Part shown: positions 18,513 through 29,494 of the stretch, in pieces | Layout of the letters: every line of letters begins with the position of its first letter | Numbering within the stretch: position 1 is the stretch's first letter | Source of the DNA: Microbacterium sp. NIBRBAC000506063 | Lineage (GTDB): Bacteria > Actinomycetota > Actinomycetes > Actinomycetales > Microbacteriaceae | DNA length: 64,000 nucleotides | Direction of reading: 5' to 3' | Assembly: GCF_017968845.1 (NCBI RefSeq) | Contig: NZ_CP072876.1 | Span: 310,001-374,000, forward strand | Position numbers and translations under genes: made by a program | The notes under the pieces: model-generated | Told to the model about the DNA's origin: nothing | The model's database searches: none | The model's input: the letters and a program-made list of their open reading frames with translations, nothing else

Positions 18513-20090
18513 CTAGACGGTCTGCTCGACCCGTGGGAAGAGCGGCTCTAGGGCACCCACCTGCGTCCCGACGGGGAGCACGCCCCAGTTTCCCGCCTCG
18601 CGCAGCGGCTGCTCCTGCAGCCCGCCGAGCGATGCCGTGACGCCCAGCGCCGACCACAGCTTGCCGGTCGACTGCGGCATGACCGGCGACAGCAGCACCG
18701 CGAGCGCGCGCAGGCCCTCGGCACAGGTGTACAGCACGGTGCCCAGACGCTCGCGCTGCGACTCCTCGCGCGCCAGCGCCCAGGGCTCGTTCTCGGTGAT
18801 GTACCCGTTCAGGGCGTCCACGATCGTCCAGATCGCGTCGATCGCGTCGCTCAGTCGGAACTGCTCCACCGCGGCATCCGCCGCCTTCGCGGCATCCGAC
18901 ACGACCTTCTGGATCGCGAGGTCCGCCTCGGTGTACGACCCCGGCGAAGGCACCGCACCGTCGAAGTACTTCTCCACCATCGCGATCGTGCGCGAGGCGA
19001 GGTTGCCGAAGCCGTTGGCGAGCTCGGCCTGGTAGCGGGCCGAGAGGTCCTCCCAGGAGAAGGAGCCGTCCTGACCGAAGGCGATCGCCGAGAGGAAGTA
19101 GTAGCGGTAGGCGTCCGAGCCGAAGACGTCGGTGATCTCGGTGGGCGCGATGCCGGTGAGCTTGGACTTCGACATCTTCTCGCCGCCGACGAGCAGCCAG
19201 CCGTGCGCGAAGACGCCCTTGGGCACGTCGAGGCCTGCCGCCATCAGCATCGCCGGCCAGATCACCGCGTGGAAGCGGAGGATGTCCTTGCCGACGACGT
19301 GGTATCCGGGCCAGCGCCGGGCGAACTGCTCCTCGTCGGCGCCGTAGCCGACCGCCGTCGCATAGTTGAGCAGCGCGTCGACCCACACGTAGATGACGTG
19401 CGACTCGTCCCAGGGGACGGTGATGCCCCAGTCGAAGGTCGAGCGCGAGATCGACAGGTCTTTCAGGCCCTGCGAGACGAAGGAGACGACCTCGTTGCGC
19501 GCGGAGGTCGGGCGCACGAAGTCGGGCTCGTTCTTGTACAGCTCCAGCAGCCGGTCCTGGAACTCGCTCAGCTTGAAGAAGTAGTTCTTCTCCTGCAGCA
19601 GCTCCAGCGGCTTCGAGTGGATCGCGCAGACCTTCAGTCCTTCGAACGGCCCCGTGCCGTCGACGATCTCCGAGTCGGGCTTGAACTCCTCACAGCCCAC
19701 GCAGTACAGCGCCTCGTACTCGCCCGCGTAGATGTAGCCCGCGTCGTACAGGCGCTGGAAGAAGACCTGGACGTTCTTCTCGTGGCGCTCCTGCGTCGTA
19801 CGGATGAAGTCGTCGTTGGCGACGTCGAGCGTCTCCAGCAGCGGGAACCAGCTCTCGTTGACGAGCTTGTCGACCCACTCCTGCGGCGTGACGCCGTTCG
19901 CCGCGGCGGCGCGCAGCATCTTCTGGCCGTGCTCATCGGTGCCGGTGAGCATCCAGGAGTCATCGCCCGCCTGACGGTGCCACCGTGCGAGCGTGTCGAC
20001 GGCCACCGTCGTGTACCCGTGGCCGATGTGCGGCACGTCGGACGGGTAGTAGATGGGCGTGGTGATGTAGAAGGATTCGCCTGCGGGCAT
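18513..20090 (-). CDS. metG: Methionyl-tRNA synthetase
   Basis: Intact 525-residue class I synthetase that charges tRNA-Met. The HIGH signature is PHIGHGYT (residues 20-27) and KMSKS is in GGEKMSKSKLTGI. The zinc-knuckle insert has YCVGCEEF and a later CAIH. YVWVDALLNY and FGSDAYRYYFLS are further synthetase blocks. A C-terminal anticodon-binding helical domain follows, and no extra tRNA-binding domain is present. No frameshift is seen across 1.6 kb, which shows that not every gene is affected. Confidence 0.95.
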   Translation of the reverse strand: MPAGESFYITTPIYYPSDVPHIGHGYTTVAVDTLARWHRQAGDDSWMLTGTDEHGQKMLRAAAANGVTPQEWVDKLVNESWFPLLETLDVANDDFIRTTQERHEKNVQVFFQRLYDAGYIYAGEYEALYCVGCEEFKPDSEIVDGTGPFEGLKVCAIHSKPLELLQEKNYFFKLSEFQDRLLELYKNEPDFVRPTSARNEVVSFVSQGLKDLSISRSTFDWGITVPWDESHVIYVWVDALLNYATAVGYGADEEQFARRWPGYHVVGKDILRFHAVIWPAMLMAAGLDVPKGVFAHGWLLVGGEKMSKSKLTGIAPTEITDVFGSDAYRYYFLSAIAFGQDGSFSWEDLSARYQAELANGFGNLASRTIAMVEKYFDGAVPSPGSYTEADLAIQKVVSDAAKAADAAVEQFRLSDAIDAIWTIVDALNGYITENEPWALAREESQRERLGTVLYTCAEGLRALAVLLSPVMPQSTGKLWSALGVTASLGGLQEQPLREAGNWGVLPVGTQVGALEPLFPRVEQTV

Positions 20091-20147
20091 GCAGACAAGT
20101 CTAGGGCGCCCGGCGGGTGCGTTACGGCGGGCAGCGGATGCCGGAGA

Positions 20148-20407
20148 CTACCCCAGCAGCAGTGCCGCCGCGATCGATCCGGCGAGGAGCCCGACCAGCA
20201 CGACGATCGACGTGACGCGCGCGACCGCGGCCTGCTGACGAAGCCCGAGGATGAGGACGACGGTCGCCACCAGGAAGGCGACGAGGCCCCACAGTGCCAG
20301 ACCGTGCTCGCTGAGCAGCCCCCAGAGGTAACCGGCCACGACGACCGCGGCGGCCGTCCATGCGAGAGGGCCTTGCCGGTCTCCTGTGCTGTGGTCTGAG
20401 TCGTCAT
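20148..20407 (-). CDS. Small three-helix membrane protein
   Basis: With one lost C near 20370 restored the product has 86 residues: TTQTTAQETGKAPLAWT, then helices TAAAVVVAGYLWGLLSEHG, ALWGLVAFLVATVVLILGL and VTSIVVLVGLLAGSIAAALL. ATG at 20407 follows AAAGGCGGAG. No function was recognised. It lies 57 nt upstream of metG on the same strand and may be the first gene of that transcript. Confidence 0.6.
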
Positions 20408-20457
20408 CGCAGACTCCGCCTTTCGTTCGAGCTGCCGAGTGATTCCAGCCTACTGGG

Positions 20458-21275
20458 TCAGCCCCGCGAGGCGAGGACGGCCTGGTAGAGCTCACGAGAT
20501 GACAGACCCGTGTGGGAGGACACCTCGGATGCGGCGTCCTTCAGGCGGCTTCCGGATGCCACGAGCTCCTGCACCTGCCGCACGCCTTCCTCGAGAGAGA
20601 CTGCCCGCGGCGCCGCCCCTCGACGACGACGCAGATCTCGCCGCGCACGCCCTCCGCAGCCCAGGCGGCGAGCTCGGCGGCCGTGCCTCGGCGCACCTCC
20701 TCGTACAGCTTCGTGAGCTCGCGGCACACGGCCACTCGCCGCGCCTCGCCGAACGCCGCGGCCATGTCGCCCAGGGAGGCGGCCAGCCGCGCGGGCGACT
20801 CGAAGAAGACCATGGTGCGCGGCTCTGCCGTGAGCCTCGACAGCGCCGAGCGCCGCTCCCCGGGCTTGCGCGGCAGGAAGCCCTCGAAGGTGAAGCGATC
20901 GGTGGGAAGACCCGAGACGGCCAGCGCCGTGATCACCGCGCTCGGGCCGGGGATCGCCGTCACCGTCACGCCCTGGGCGGCGGCCTCGGCCACGAGACCG
21001 AAGCCGGGGTCGCTCACGGTGGGCATTCCGGCATCCGACAGCACGACGAGGTCCTGCTCCGCGGCGAGGGCCACGAGCTCGGCGGCGCGCTCCTTCTCGT
21101 TGTGGTCGTGGAGCGCGACCAGGCGCGGACGGTTCTCGACGCCGAGCCCACGCAGCAGCCTCTGCGTCGTCCGGGTGTCCTCGGCGGCGACGACCGAAGC
21201 GTTCTCGAGCACCTCGACGAGGCGGCGGGAGGCGTCGGCGAGGTTCCCGATCGGGGTCGCGGCGAGGATGAGCAC
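20458..21275 (-). CDS. rsmI: 16S rRNA (cytidine-1402-2'-O)-methyltransferase
   Basis: Tetrapyrrole-methylase fold enzyme that 2'-O-methylates C1402 of 16S rRNA. Signatures: LILAATPIGNLADASRR at the N-terminus, AAEDTRTTQRLL, LVVLSDAGMPTVSDPG and AIPGPSAVITALAVSGLP. The start is GTG 21275. One lost G near 20607 moves the last 50 residues to another frame; repaired, the protein has 272 residues, including the C-terminal helical part LKDAASEVSSHTGLSSREL. It is divergent from the mannosyltransferase across a repeat-filled gap. Confidence 0.92.
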
Positions 21276-21333
21276 CCGCCCAGCCTATTGCTCCCCGCCG
21301 CGCGTGCTCGGTGAAGGCGTCCGAGCCCCTCCG

Positions 21334-21449
21334 CGGTCTCACAAAGTGCGACCTGACGCCACCCACACCCGCATCTTTTGAGACCGCGGGAACGGGCGGT
21401 CTCAGAAGATGCGATCTGGCCCGTCTGGCACCCGCGTTTTCTGAGACCG
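21334..21449. repeat. Array of four alternating 17-bp repeats (REP-like)
   Basis: CGGTCTCACAAAGTGCG at 21334, its inverted relative at 21370, CGGTCTCAGAAGATGCG at 21397 and an inverted relative at 21433. Start-to-start spacings are 36, 27 and 36. Each pair can form a stem, giving two tandem hairpins. It fills the divergent region between rsmI and the mannosyltransferase. Confidence 0.75.
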
Positions 21450-21464
21450 GCAGGCGAAGCGGAA

Positions 21465-21470
21465 TAGGGT
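21465..21470 (+). promoter_or_regulatory. -10 box of the mannosyltransferase gene
   Basis: TAGGGT ends 6 nt before GTG 21477, with no Shine-Dalgarno in between, consistent with leaderless transcription. No clear -35 box was found, as the repeat array lies just upstream. Confidence 0.4.
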
Positions 21471-21476
21471 GGGACG

Positions 21477-23017
21477 GTGAGCCTGCTCGACGCCCTGTCG
21501 GATCGTCCCACCCGCTGGGGGCGTCTGCGCGACCGCGTGCTGCTCGATCCCGCGCGGCGCCGCCTGGTCGCGTGGCTCGCACCGCTGCTGGTGACGCTCG
21601 TCGCCGGCATCCTGCGGCTGTGGAACCTCGGCCACCCGCACGATCTCGCCTTCGACGAGACCTACTACGTCAAAGACGCCTGGTCGCTGTGGACGCTCGG
21701 CTACGAGGGCACCTGGGGCGACGACGCGAACGAGCGTCTCCTGGAGGGCGACACCGGCGCCCTCGATCCGCAGGGCAGCTTCATCGTGCATCCGCCGCTG
21801 GGCAAGTGGATCATCGCGCTGGGCATGGGCCTGCTCGGCCCCGGATCCAGCACCGGCTGGCGCCTGACCACCGCACTGCTCGGCACCGCCACCGTGCTGC
21901 TGCTCTACCTCGTGGCCCAGGAGGTCAGCCGCTCGATCACGGTCGCGACCGTCGCCGCCGGCCTCCTCGCGATCGACGGTCTCGCGATCGTGATGAGCCG
22001 GATCGCCCTGCTCGACAGCACGCTCGGCTTCTTCATGCTGCTGGCCTGTACTTCGTGCTCCGAGATCGCCGCGGTTCCATTCCGCTTCTGGAACATCGGG
22101 ATCCCGACGATCCCGAGCCGCACTGGGGCGGGTGCTGTGGCGCCGCCCCTGGATCCTCGCCGCCGGCGTCGCGCTGGGAGCGGCGACCGCCGTGAAATGG
22201 TCGGGGCTCTACGCCCTCGCGGGCCTCGGCATCTACCTCGTCGTGACCGACGCGCTGGCCCGGCGCCGGGCCGGGGTCGTGTTCTGGCCGACGGATGCCG
22301 CCTTCCGCCAGGGGCCGGTGACCTTCCTCCTGCTCGTGCCGGTCGCCGCGCTCACCTACCTCGCCAGCTGGACGGGCTGGCTCGTGACCTCCGGCGGATA
22401 CGACCGTCTCAGCGACGACAACCCGCTCGTCGCCCTCTGGAACTACCACCGCGGCATGTACGGCTTCCATGTCGGGCTCACGAGCGGGCACTCCTACGAG
22501 AGCCCGGCGTGGCAGTGGCCGCTCCTGCTGCGACCGACCGCGATCTGGGTCGGCGAGGACGACGGCTCCTGCTGGCCCGGCGACCACTGCATCGCGGTGA
22601 TCTCGGCGATCCCCAACCCGCTCATCTGGTACGCCGGGGTCGCGGCGGCGGTCTACCTGCTGTACCGCTTCGTCCGCGGGCTCGTGCTGCGGCATCCGAT
22701 GCCCTGGGGTACTCGATCCCCTCGTCGGCCTCGCGCTGACCTATGTGCCGTGGCTGCTCTACCCGGATCGGACGATCTTCCAGTTCTACACGGTCGCGAT
22801 GATGCCGTATCTGACCCTCGGTCTGTCGCTCGTGCTGCGGCGGATCGCCGGGCAGCGCTCGGATCCGCTGCATCGCCGCCAGGCGGGCGAACGCACCGTG
22901 CTCGTCTTCCTCGCCTTCGCCGTACTCCTCTCGGCCTTCTTCTACCCGGTGTGGACGGGGATGATGGTGCCCTACCGGTTCTGGCTCATCCACAACTGGC
23001 TGCCGACCTGGATCTGA
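21477..23017 (+). CDS. Protein O-mannosyltransferase (PMT family)
   Basis: Polytopic membrane enzyme that transfers mannose from polyprenyl-phosphate-mannose to secreted proteins. The essential Asp-Glu is in [17 protein letters not shown] in the first outer loop, followed by [15 protein letters not shown]. Many hydrophobic segments follow, and the end reads [15 protein letters not shown]. The frame breaks near 22045, 22125 and 22705. The first two are repaired by one G/C each; the third needs two added G or an equivalent change. Repaired length is about 514 residues. Start GTG 21477. Confidence 0.9.
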
Positions 23018-23042
23018 GGCACCCGGTTGGTAGCATGCCCGG

Positions 23043-23264
23043 ATGCCCTCCCCGCACGGATTCGACTACCAGCGCCGCGGTGACGAGGTCGTGATCACGC
23101 ACCACGGCCGCCGCGCCACCGTGCTGCGGGGCGCCCGGGCGGCGGAGTTCCTCGAGCGCGTCGAACGCGAAGACCCCCAACTGCTGATGGCCCGTCTCAC
23201 CGGCGACTACCGGCGCGGCAATGAGCGGGCCGCGCGACAGCACCCGCGCAATCAGGGCGGCTGA
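23043..23264 (+). CDS. Small conserved-looking basic protein, unknown
   Basis: Intact 73-residue protein starting 26 nt after the mannosyltransferase stop on the same strand. It reads as a small beta-rich domain ([20 protein letters not shown]) followed by a helix ([13 protein letters not shown]) and a basic tail ([17 protein letters not shown]). No family was recognised. It converges with the DUF255 gene, leaving 8 nt between stops. Confidence 0.6.
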   Translation: MPSPHGFDYQRRGDEVVITHHGRRATVLRGARAAEFLERVEREDPQLLMARLTGDYRRGNERAARQHPRNQGG

Positions 23265-23272
23265 GAGCGACG

Positions 23273-25076
23273 TCAGCGGGCGGCGGAGATCGCCGCCGGA
23301 TCGGATGCCGGAAGCCGACAGGTGAACGCCCGGCAGTCGTAGGCGAGCCCCTCGCCCGCATCCTTCCCCTCGAACAGCGAGAACCCTTCCGCGGCGAAGG
23401 CCCGCACCTGGTCGCGAGTGACGACGGCCACGACATCGGCGTCCGCCCGCCGGGCGGCCTCGGCGAGCGCGCCCTCGCGATCGGCTGTCACGACCACGAG
23501 CTGCCGCGGAGGCTCCGCGAGCCCGGTCGCCGCGCGCAGCAGCGCGCCGTGCGCGAAGGGCTGTGCGAGCGCGCGCGGCGCGTGCCGACGGACCACGGCC
23601 TCGGCCTCCCGCCGGTACCGCTCCCCGCGCCCAGTCGCCAGGCGGCCAGGGCCGCGAGCGCGAGCGCCGCCGGCCCCGAGGGCAGGTCGCCGTCGCTGTG
23701 ATCCGGAGAGGGCGCGATGCCCTCGGCCTCGAGCACCGGATCGAGTGCCACCACGCCGTCGAGCGCATCATCGAGCAGCTTCCGCCCCGACACCGCCCAG
23801 GACGCCTCCCCCGTCGCGAGAGCGAGGGCGAACAGCCCTTCCGCGAGGAGCGTGAGATCGGCGAGGGTGGCGACGGCATCCGATGCCTCCCCTCCAGGGA
23901 TGCCCGCACGAGCGCTCCCGAGGCGTCGCGATTCGCCGACAGCACGTCGCGAGCCGCGGCGGCGGCAGCCTCGACCCACGCCGGTTCATCGTGGACGGCT
24001 CCCGCCCGCGCGAGCGCCGCGATCGCGAGCCCGTTCCAGCCGGTGATGACCTTGCCGTCCACGGCCGGCGGCTCGAGCCCTGCGCGCCCCGTGGCGTCGC
24101 GGAGATAGTAGCCGCCCTCGTCGCGCGCCCCGTCGATCCACGACTCGGAGTCCTGCGCGGCGCCGAAGCCGCCGCCCGGCCGCCGCAGCACGTCGACGAG
24201 GAAGCGGGCGATGCCCTGCGCCGTGTCGCGGTCGCCGGCATCCGTCGCCACATCCAGCAGCTGCGCGTTGTCGATGAGCATGCGCTCATAGTGCGGCACC
24301 GACCAGTCGCGCTGGGTGGCGTAGCGGAAGAATCCGCCGTCGACCGCGTCGCGCAGCTCCGAGCCGGCCATCGCGGCGAGCGCCCGCACGGCCGAGGCCC
24401 CCGCATCCGGCGCCTGCCTGCGCACGAGCGGAGACTGCAGGAAGCGCAGGGTCGTGGCCACCGGGAACTTCGGCGCACCGCCGAAACCGCCGAAGAGGCG
24501 ATCCTCGCGCGCGGCGATCTCTCCGGCCGCCGCGGCGAGCGCCTCCGCGGTCGGCGTGTCTCCAGGCTCGTGGACGGCCGCCCGCGCGAGCGCCTCGGCG
24601 ACCGCTCCCGCCGATTCCTCCACCGCCTCGCGTCGCTCGGTCCACGCCTCGCGCACGGCGGCGAGCACATCGCGGAACGCCGGCATCGGCGCGCGTGCCT
24701 CGGGCGGCCAGTACGTGCCGGCGAAGAAGGTGCGGCCGGACGGCGTCGTGAAGACGTGGAGCGGCCAGCCCAGGCTCTGCGTGAAGGCGGAGGCCGCGGC
24801 CATGAAGGCCGCGTCGACCTCCGGATGCTCCTCGCGGTCGACCTTGACGGCCACGAAGCCCTCATTGACCAGGGCCGCCGTGGCGGGGTCGGCGAAGGAT
24901 TCCCGCGCCATCACATGGCACCAGTGGCAGGTGGAGTAGCCGATCGAGACGAGCAGCGGCACATCACGGCGCTTCGCCTCCGCGAAGGCCTCCGGACCCC
25001 ACGGCCACCAGTCGACGGGGTTATCGGCGTGCGCGCGCAGATAGGGGCTGAGAGCCCGGGCGAGGCGGTTGCTCAT
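23273..25076 (-). CDS. DUF255 thioredoxin-fold protein (YyaL/SSP411-like)
   Basis: Large soluble protein with an N-terminal thioredoxin-like domain, [15 protein letters not shown] (CHWCH at about residues 50-54), and a downstream alpha-barrel. [24 protein letters not shown] and [19 protein letters not shown] are hallmarks of the YyaL/spermatogenesis-associated protein 20 family. Later blocks include [16 protein letters not shown] and [16 protein letters not shown]. The biochemical role is unproven. Lost G residues near 23893 and 23620 shift the C-terminal third; repaired, the length is 601 residues, close to family size. Confidence 0.88.
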
Positions 25077-25102
25077 GCCCCACGCTACGCCGCCGCCGCT
25101 TC

Positions 25103-25717
25103 TCAGCGGGTCACAAGATCCGGCTGCCCCGGAGCGGCGGATGCCGGCACGATCGCGGCTGCATCCGCCTTGCGCGAGTTCGCGTAGCCGACGAGCGGCA
25201 GTGCGCGCTCCGCGGCGAGGTCGATCCGCGACTGCAGCACCTCCGAGCCGACGGTGTAGCCGTCGAAGTCTGTGTCGCTGGCGTACACGCCCAGCGGGAG
25301 GGTGAGCGCCTGGAAGAAGGCGAACAGAGGGCGCAGCTGGTGCTCGATGATGAGCGCGTGCCGCTCTCCGCCGCCGGTCGCCGCCAGCAGGACCGGCCTG
25401 CCGACGAGCGCGTACTGTCCGACGAAGTCGAAGAGGTGCTTGAACAGCCCGGTGAAGGACGCCCGGTAGACGGGGCTGCCGACGATGAGCAGATCGGCGC
25501 CCTCGATCTCCTGCAGCAGCGCCTCCACCCGCGGCGGCAGCTGATCGCGGCGCAGGGCGCCGGCCAGCTCCGGACCGATGTCGGTGAGCTCGATCAGGGT
25601 GACCGATGCCGGGGCGCGCCCGGCCACGGCATCCGCGATCGCCCGCACGAGCGCCGTGGTCTTGCTCGGTTCGTGAAGCGAGCCGGACACGGCGACGATG
25701 CGGAGAGGAGCAGTCAT
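25103..25717 (-). CDS. NAD(P)H-dependent FMN reductase (MsuE/SsuE type)
   Basis: Flavodoxin-like reductase of 204 residues from ATG 25717. The phosphate-binding loop is [17 protein letters not shown], then [20 protein letters not shown] and [15 protein letters not shown], matching MsuE-type FMN reductases that supply FMNH2 to two-component monooxygenases. No luciferase-like monooxygenase partner is adjacent. It lies 26 nt downstream of the DUF255 gene's start side on the same strand. The later ATG was preferred to the upstream in-frame one (25786) because the conserved fold begins there. Confidence 0.85.
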   Translation of the reverse strand: MTAPLRIVAVSGSLHEPSKTTALVRAIADAVAGRAPASVTLIELTDIGPELAGALRRDQLPPRVEALLQEIEGADLLIVGSPVYRASFTGLFKHLFDFVGQYALVGRPVLLAATGGGERHALIIEHQLRPLFAFFQALTLPLGVYASDTDFDGYTVGSEVLQSRIDLAAERALPLVGYANSRKADAAAIVPASAAPGQPDLVTR

Positions 25718-25802
25718 GCTCTCGACGCTACCGACGCAGAACGCCCTGCATCGCGGGAGGCGACACAGGGCGTCATGCGGCGTCATCGTGTGACGCGACT
25801 GC

Positions 25803-27452
<1,650 letters not shown>

Positions 27453-27453
<1 letters not shown>

Positions 27454-28360
27454 CAGGCGTCCTCTCTCGTGCGTGCCGATGCGTCGGCGGCGGTGCCGGT
27501 CAGGGTCAGGAAGGCCTCCTCGAGCGTGGCACCCCGCACGGTGAGATCGGAGAACTCGATCCCGGATGCCACGAGTGCCCGGACGAACTCATCGCCGTCG
27601 GTCACGGTGAGCGCGAGTCGGCGGTCGTGTGCCTCGCGGTGGGTGACACCGGGGAGGGATGCCGCGGAATCCGGAGTCGGCGTCGACAGCTGTACCTGGC
27701 TCACCCCACCTGCGCGAGGACGGCGTGCACGGCGTCGTCCGCGAGCACACGGCCCTCGCCCATGACGACGACGCGCTGCGCCAGCGCCTCGATCTCCTCG
27801 AGATAGTGGCTCGTCACCACGATCGTGGTGCCCGCCGCGTGCTGGCGGCGGATGGCCGCCCACAGTGCGCGGCGGGCATCGACGTCGAGGCCGGTCGTCG
27901 GCTCGTCGAGCAGCACGAGGCGCGGGCGGCCGACGAAGGCCAGTGCGACGGCCACGCGTCGCTTCTGCCCTCCCGAGAGCGATCCGCACTGGCGGCGCAG
28001 GAACTCGGTGAGGCCGAACTCCTCTGCGAGCCGCGCGGTCGGGACCCGGTCGCCGAAGTGCCCGCCGACGTAGTCGACGACCTCCGAGACGCGCAGGGCC
28101 TCCGGCAGTGCGGTCTCCTGCGGGGTCGAACCCAGTGCCCGGCGGTTGCGCGCGTCGAGCGGGTTGCCGCCCAGCAGCGTGACGGTGCCGCTCGACGGAC
28201 GCCGGAGGCCCTGCAACAGCGACAGCAGCGTCGTCTTGCCTGCGCCGTTGGGGCCGAGCAGGCCGACGATGGATCCCGCGCCGATCTCGAGCGAGACGTC
28301 GTCGACGGCGAGTTGCTCGCCGTAGCGGCGGCTCACCCGGTCCAGTGCGGCCAGGGTCAT
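27453..28360 (-). CDS. ABC exporter ATP-binding protein (CcmA/DrrA type)
   Basis: Nucleotide-binding subunit of the exporter. Walker A GLLGPNGAGKTTLLSLLQG, signature GSLSGGQKRRVAVALAF, Walker B RLVLLDEPTTGLD and the switch His in VVTSHYLEE. A lost G near 27709 (GGGGG read as GGGG) makes an early TGA after AQVG; repaired, a further 80-residue C-terminal domain (VTHREAHDRRLALTVTD, TVRGATLEEAFLTLTG) joins and gives 302 residues, usual for the family. Its ATG overlaps the stop of the upstream regulator gene. Confidence 0.88.
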
Positions 28361-28653
28361 GATGTCTCTCCCAATACCGATCGGAGGGTCTCGGTGTAGT
28401 CCTCGAAGGCGCGACGGCCCTTCTTCGTCAGCGCGAGGTAGGTGACGGGGGTGCGCCGATCGAACGTCTTCTCGACCGTGACGTAGCCGGCGTCCTCGAG
28501 CTTGCGCAGGTGCGTGGACAGGTTGCCCGCGGTCATGCCCAGCAGCTCCTGCAAGCGCGGGAAGGAGATCTGCTCGTCGGCGACGAGCGTCGCCAGTGCG
28601 GCGGTGATCCGCAGGCGCGCCTGCGCGTGGATGACGGGGTCGAGCTCAGCCAT
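28357..28653 (-). CDS. Winged-helix transcriptional regulator of the exporter operon (HTH_34/PF13601-like)
   Basis: 98-residue DNA-binding protein: RITAALATLVADEQISFPRL, LGMTAGNLSTHLRKLEDAGY (recognition helix) and the wing YVTVEKTFDRRTPVTYLALT. In the sequence as given it is read through from the preceding membrane protein as one 326-residue product. Restoring one G in the run at 28674 ends that protein with GEMRHG and a stop, and lets this one start at its own ATG 28653 with an 8-nt overlap. It probably represses this operon at the palindrome at 29343. Confidence 0.75.
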   Translation of the reverse strand: MAELDPVIHAQARLRITAALATLVADEQISFPRLQELLGMTAGNLSTHLRKLEDAGYVTVEKTFDRRTPVTYLALTKKGRRAFEDYTETLRSVLGETS

Positions 28654-29337
28654 GGCGCATCTCCCCGCGTTCTCCACCGCGCGGCGGAGGCGCCAGAGAT
28701 GGACGTAGGAGGCCGCTGCGAGGGCGAGGAGCCCGAGGCCGCCGGCCACGGCGAGCACGAGGTAGTGCGTCGGATATCCGAAGTAGGGCGCGACGACCCC
28801 GACGAGGATCGTCCAGCCGCCGAGGAAAAGCATCGGCACGGCGCGCCAGAGGGCCGCGGAGACGAAGTACATGACGCCCGTGAAGAGCACATAGGCCGTC
28901 GGGTAGTAGATGTTGGCCAGGTCGGGGTCCATGCCGTTGACGATGAGCGCCTGCCCGAACGCCTGGATGCACAGGGCACCGACGAGCCAGGTGATGCCGT
29001 AGACGATGCCGCGGAAGGTGTCATCGCTGCTGCCGCGGAAGCCGCGCCCGGAACGGATGCCGAACAGGGCCGAGAGACCGATCCCGCCGGCCAGCAGCAC
29101 GATGAAGCTCGGCACCGCCACGGCCAGGGGTATGCCGAAGGCGGGCTGGAGGCCGTCGATGAGCCAGAGGGTGAGGAAGCCCGCCAGCCACACGATGCCC
29201 CATACGAGCAGGATGTGCGGCACGAAGCCGGCCACCTGCCCCTCGACGCTGCGCTGCTGATCCTTCATCAGCGCCAGCATCTGCTCGGGCGACAGCGGGG
29301 TGTCGTCGGCGTGGTCGTCGCGCGATTCGGTGTTCAT
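28646..29337 (-). CDS. Multi-pass membrane protein, first gene of the regulator-exporter operon
   Basis: 230-residue protein after restoring one lost G near 28674. It has a short acidic N-terminus, then six hydrophobic segments (ILLVWGIVWLAGFLTLWLI, GIPLAVAVPSFIVLLAGGIG, GIVYGITWLVGALCIQAF, YVLFTGVMYFVSAAL, MLFLGGWTILVGVVAPYFG and LVLAVAGGLGLLALAAASYV). No enzyme motif was recognised. Such proteins often accompany HTH_34 regulators and ABC-2 exporters; it may sense membrane stress. It starts at ATG 29337 next to a strong promoter. Confidence 0.7.
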
Positions 29338-29342
29338 AAATA

Positions 29343-29373
29343 ACTTTGTACTGCAAACTAGTTTTCATGTCAA
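29343..29373 (-). promoter_or_regulatory. Sigma-70-type promoter and palindromic operator of the exporter operon
   Basis: Read on the minus strand: TTGACA (29373-29368), a 17-bp spacer and TACAAA (29350-29345), just upstream of ATG 29337. The -10 region overlaps the dyad ACTTTGTACTGCAAACT (29343-29359), with the spacer also holding the palindrome AAACTAGTTT. The AT-rich patch stands out from its surroundings. Autorepression by the winged-helix regulator is inferred. Confidence 0.7.
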
Positions 29374-29408
29374 GAGTCGTGCGCCGACATCTGCCCGCAC
29401 AACTTCGC

Positions 29409-29463
29409 AGATCTGCACACCTCCGCAGGGACTCCGCCAAAACCTGCGAACCTGTGCAGATCT
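29409..29463. repeat. Two-tier inverted repeat upstream of hrpA
   Basis: Outer arms AGATCTGCACA (29409) and TGTGCAGATCT (29453) pair perfectly over 11 bp; inner arms CGCAGG (29424) and CCTGCG (29443) pair over 6 bp. It lies between the divergent exporter promoter and the hrpA start, 31 nt before the latter. It could be a terminator-like or REP-like element or a regulatory hairpin. Confidence 0.65.
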
Positions 29464-29494
29464 CCGCGCGAACGCCGTCGTACGATTGAGGGCT

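Noticed and set aside
19203..20399. Plus-strand open frame of 398 codons opposite metG
   Set aside because: Antisense shadow of an intact, unmistakable methionyl-tRNA synthetase.
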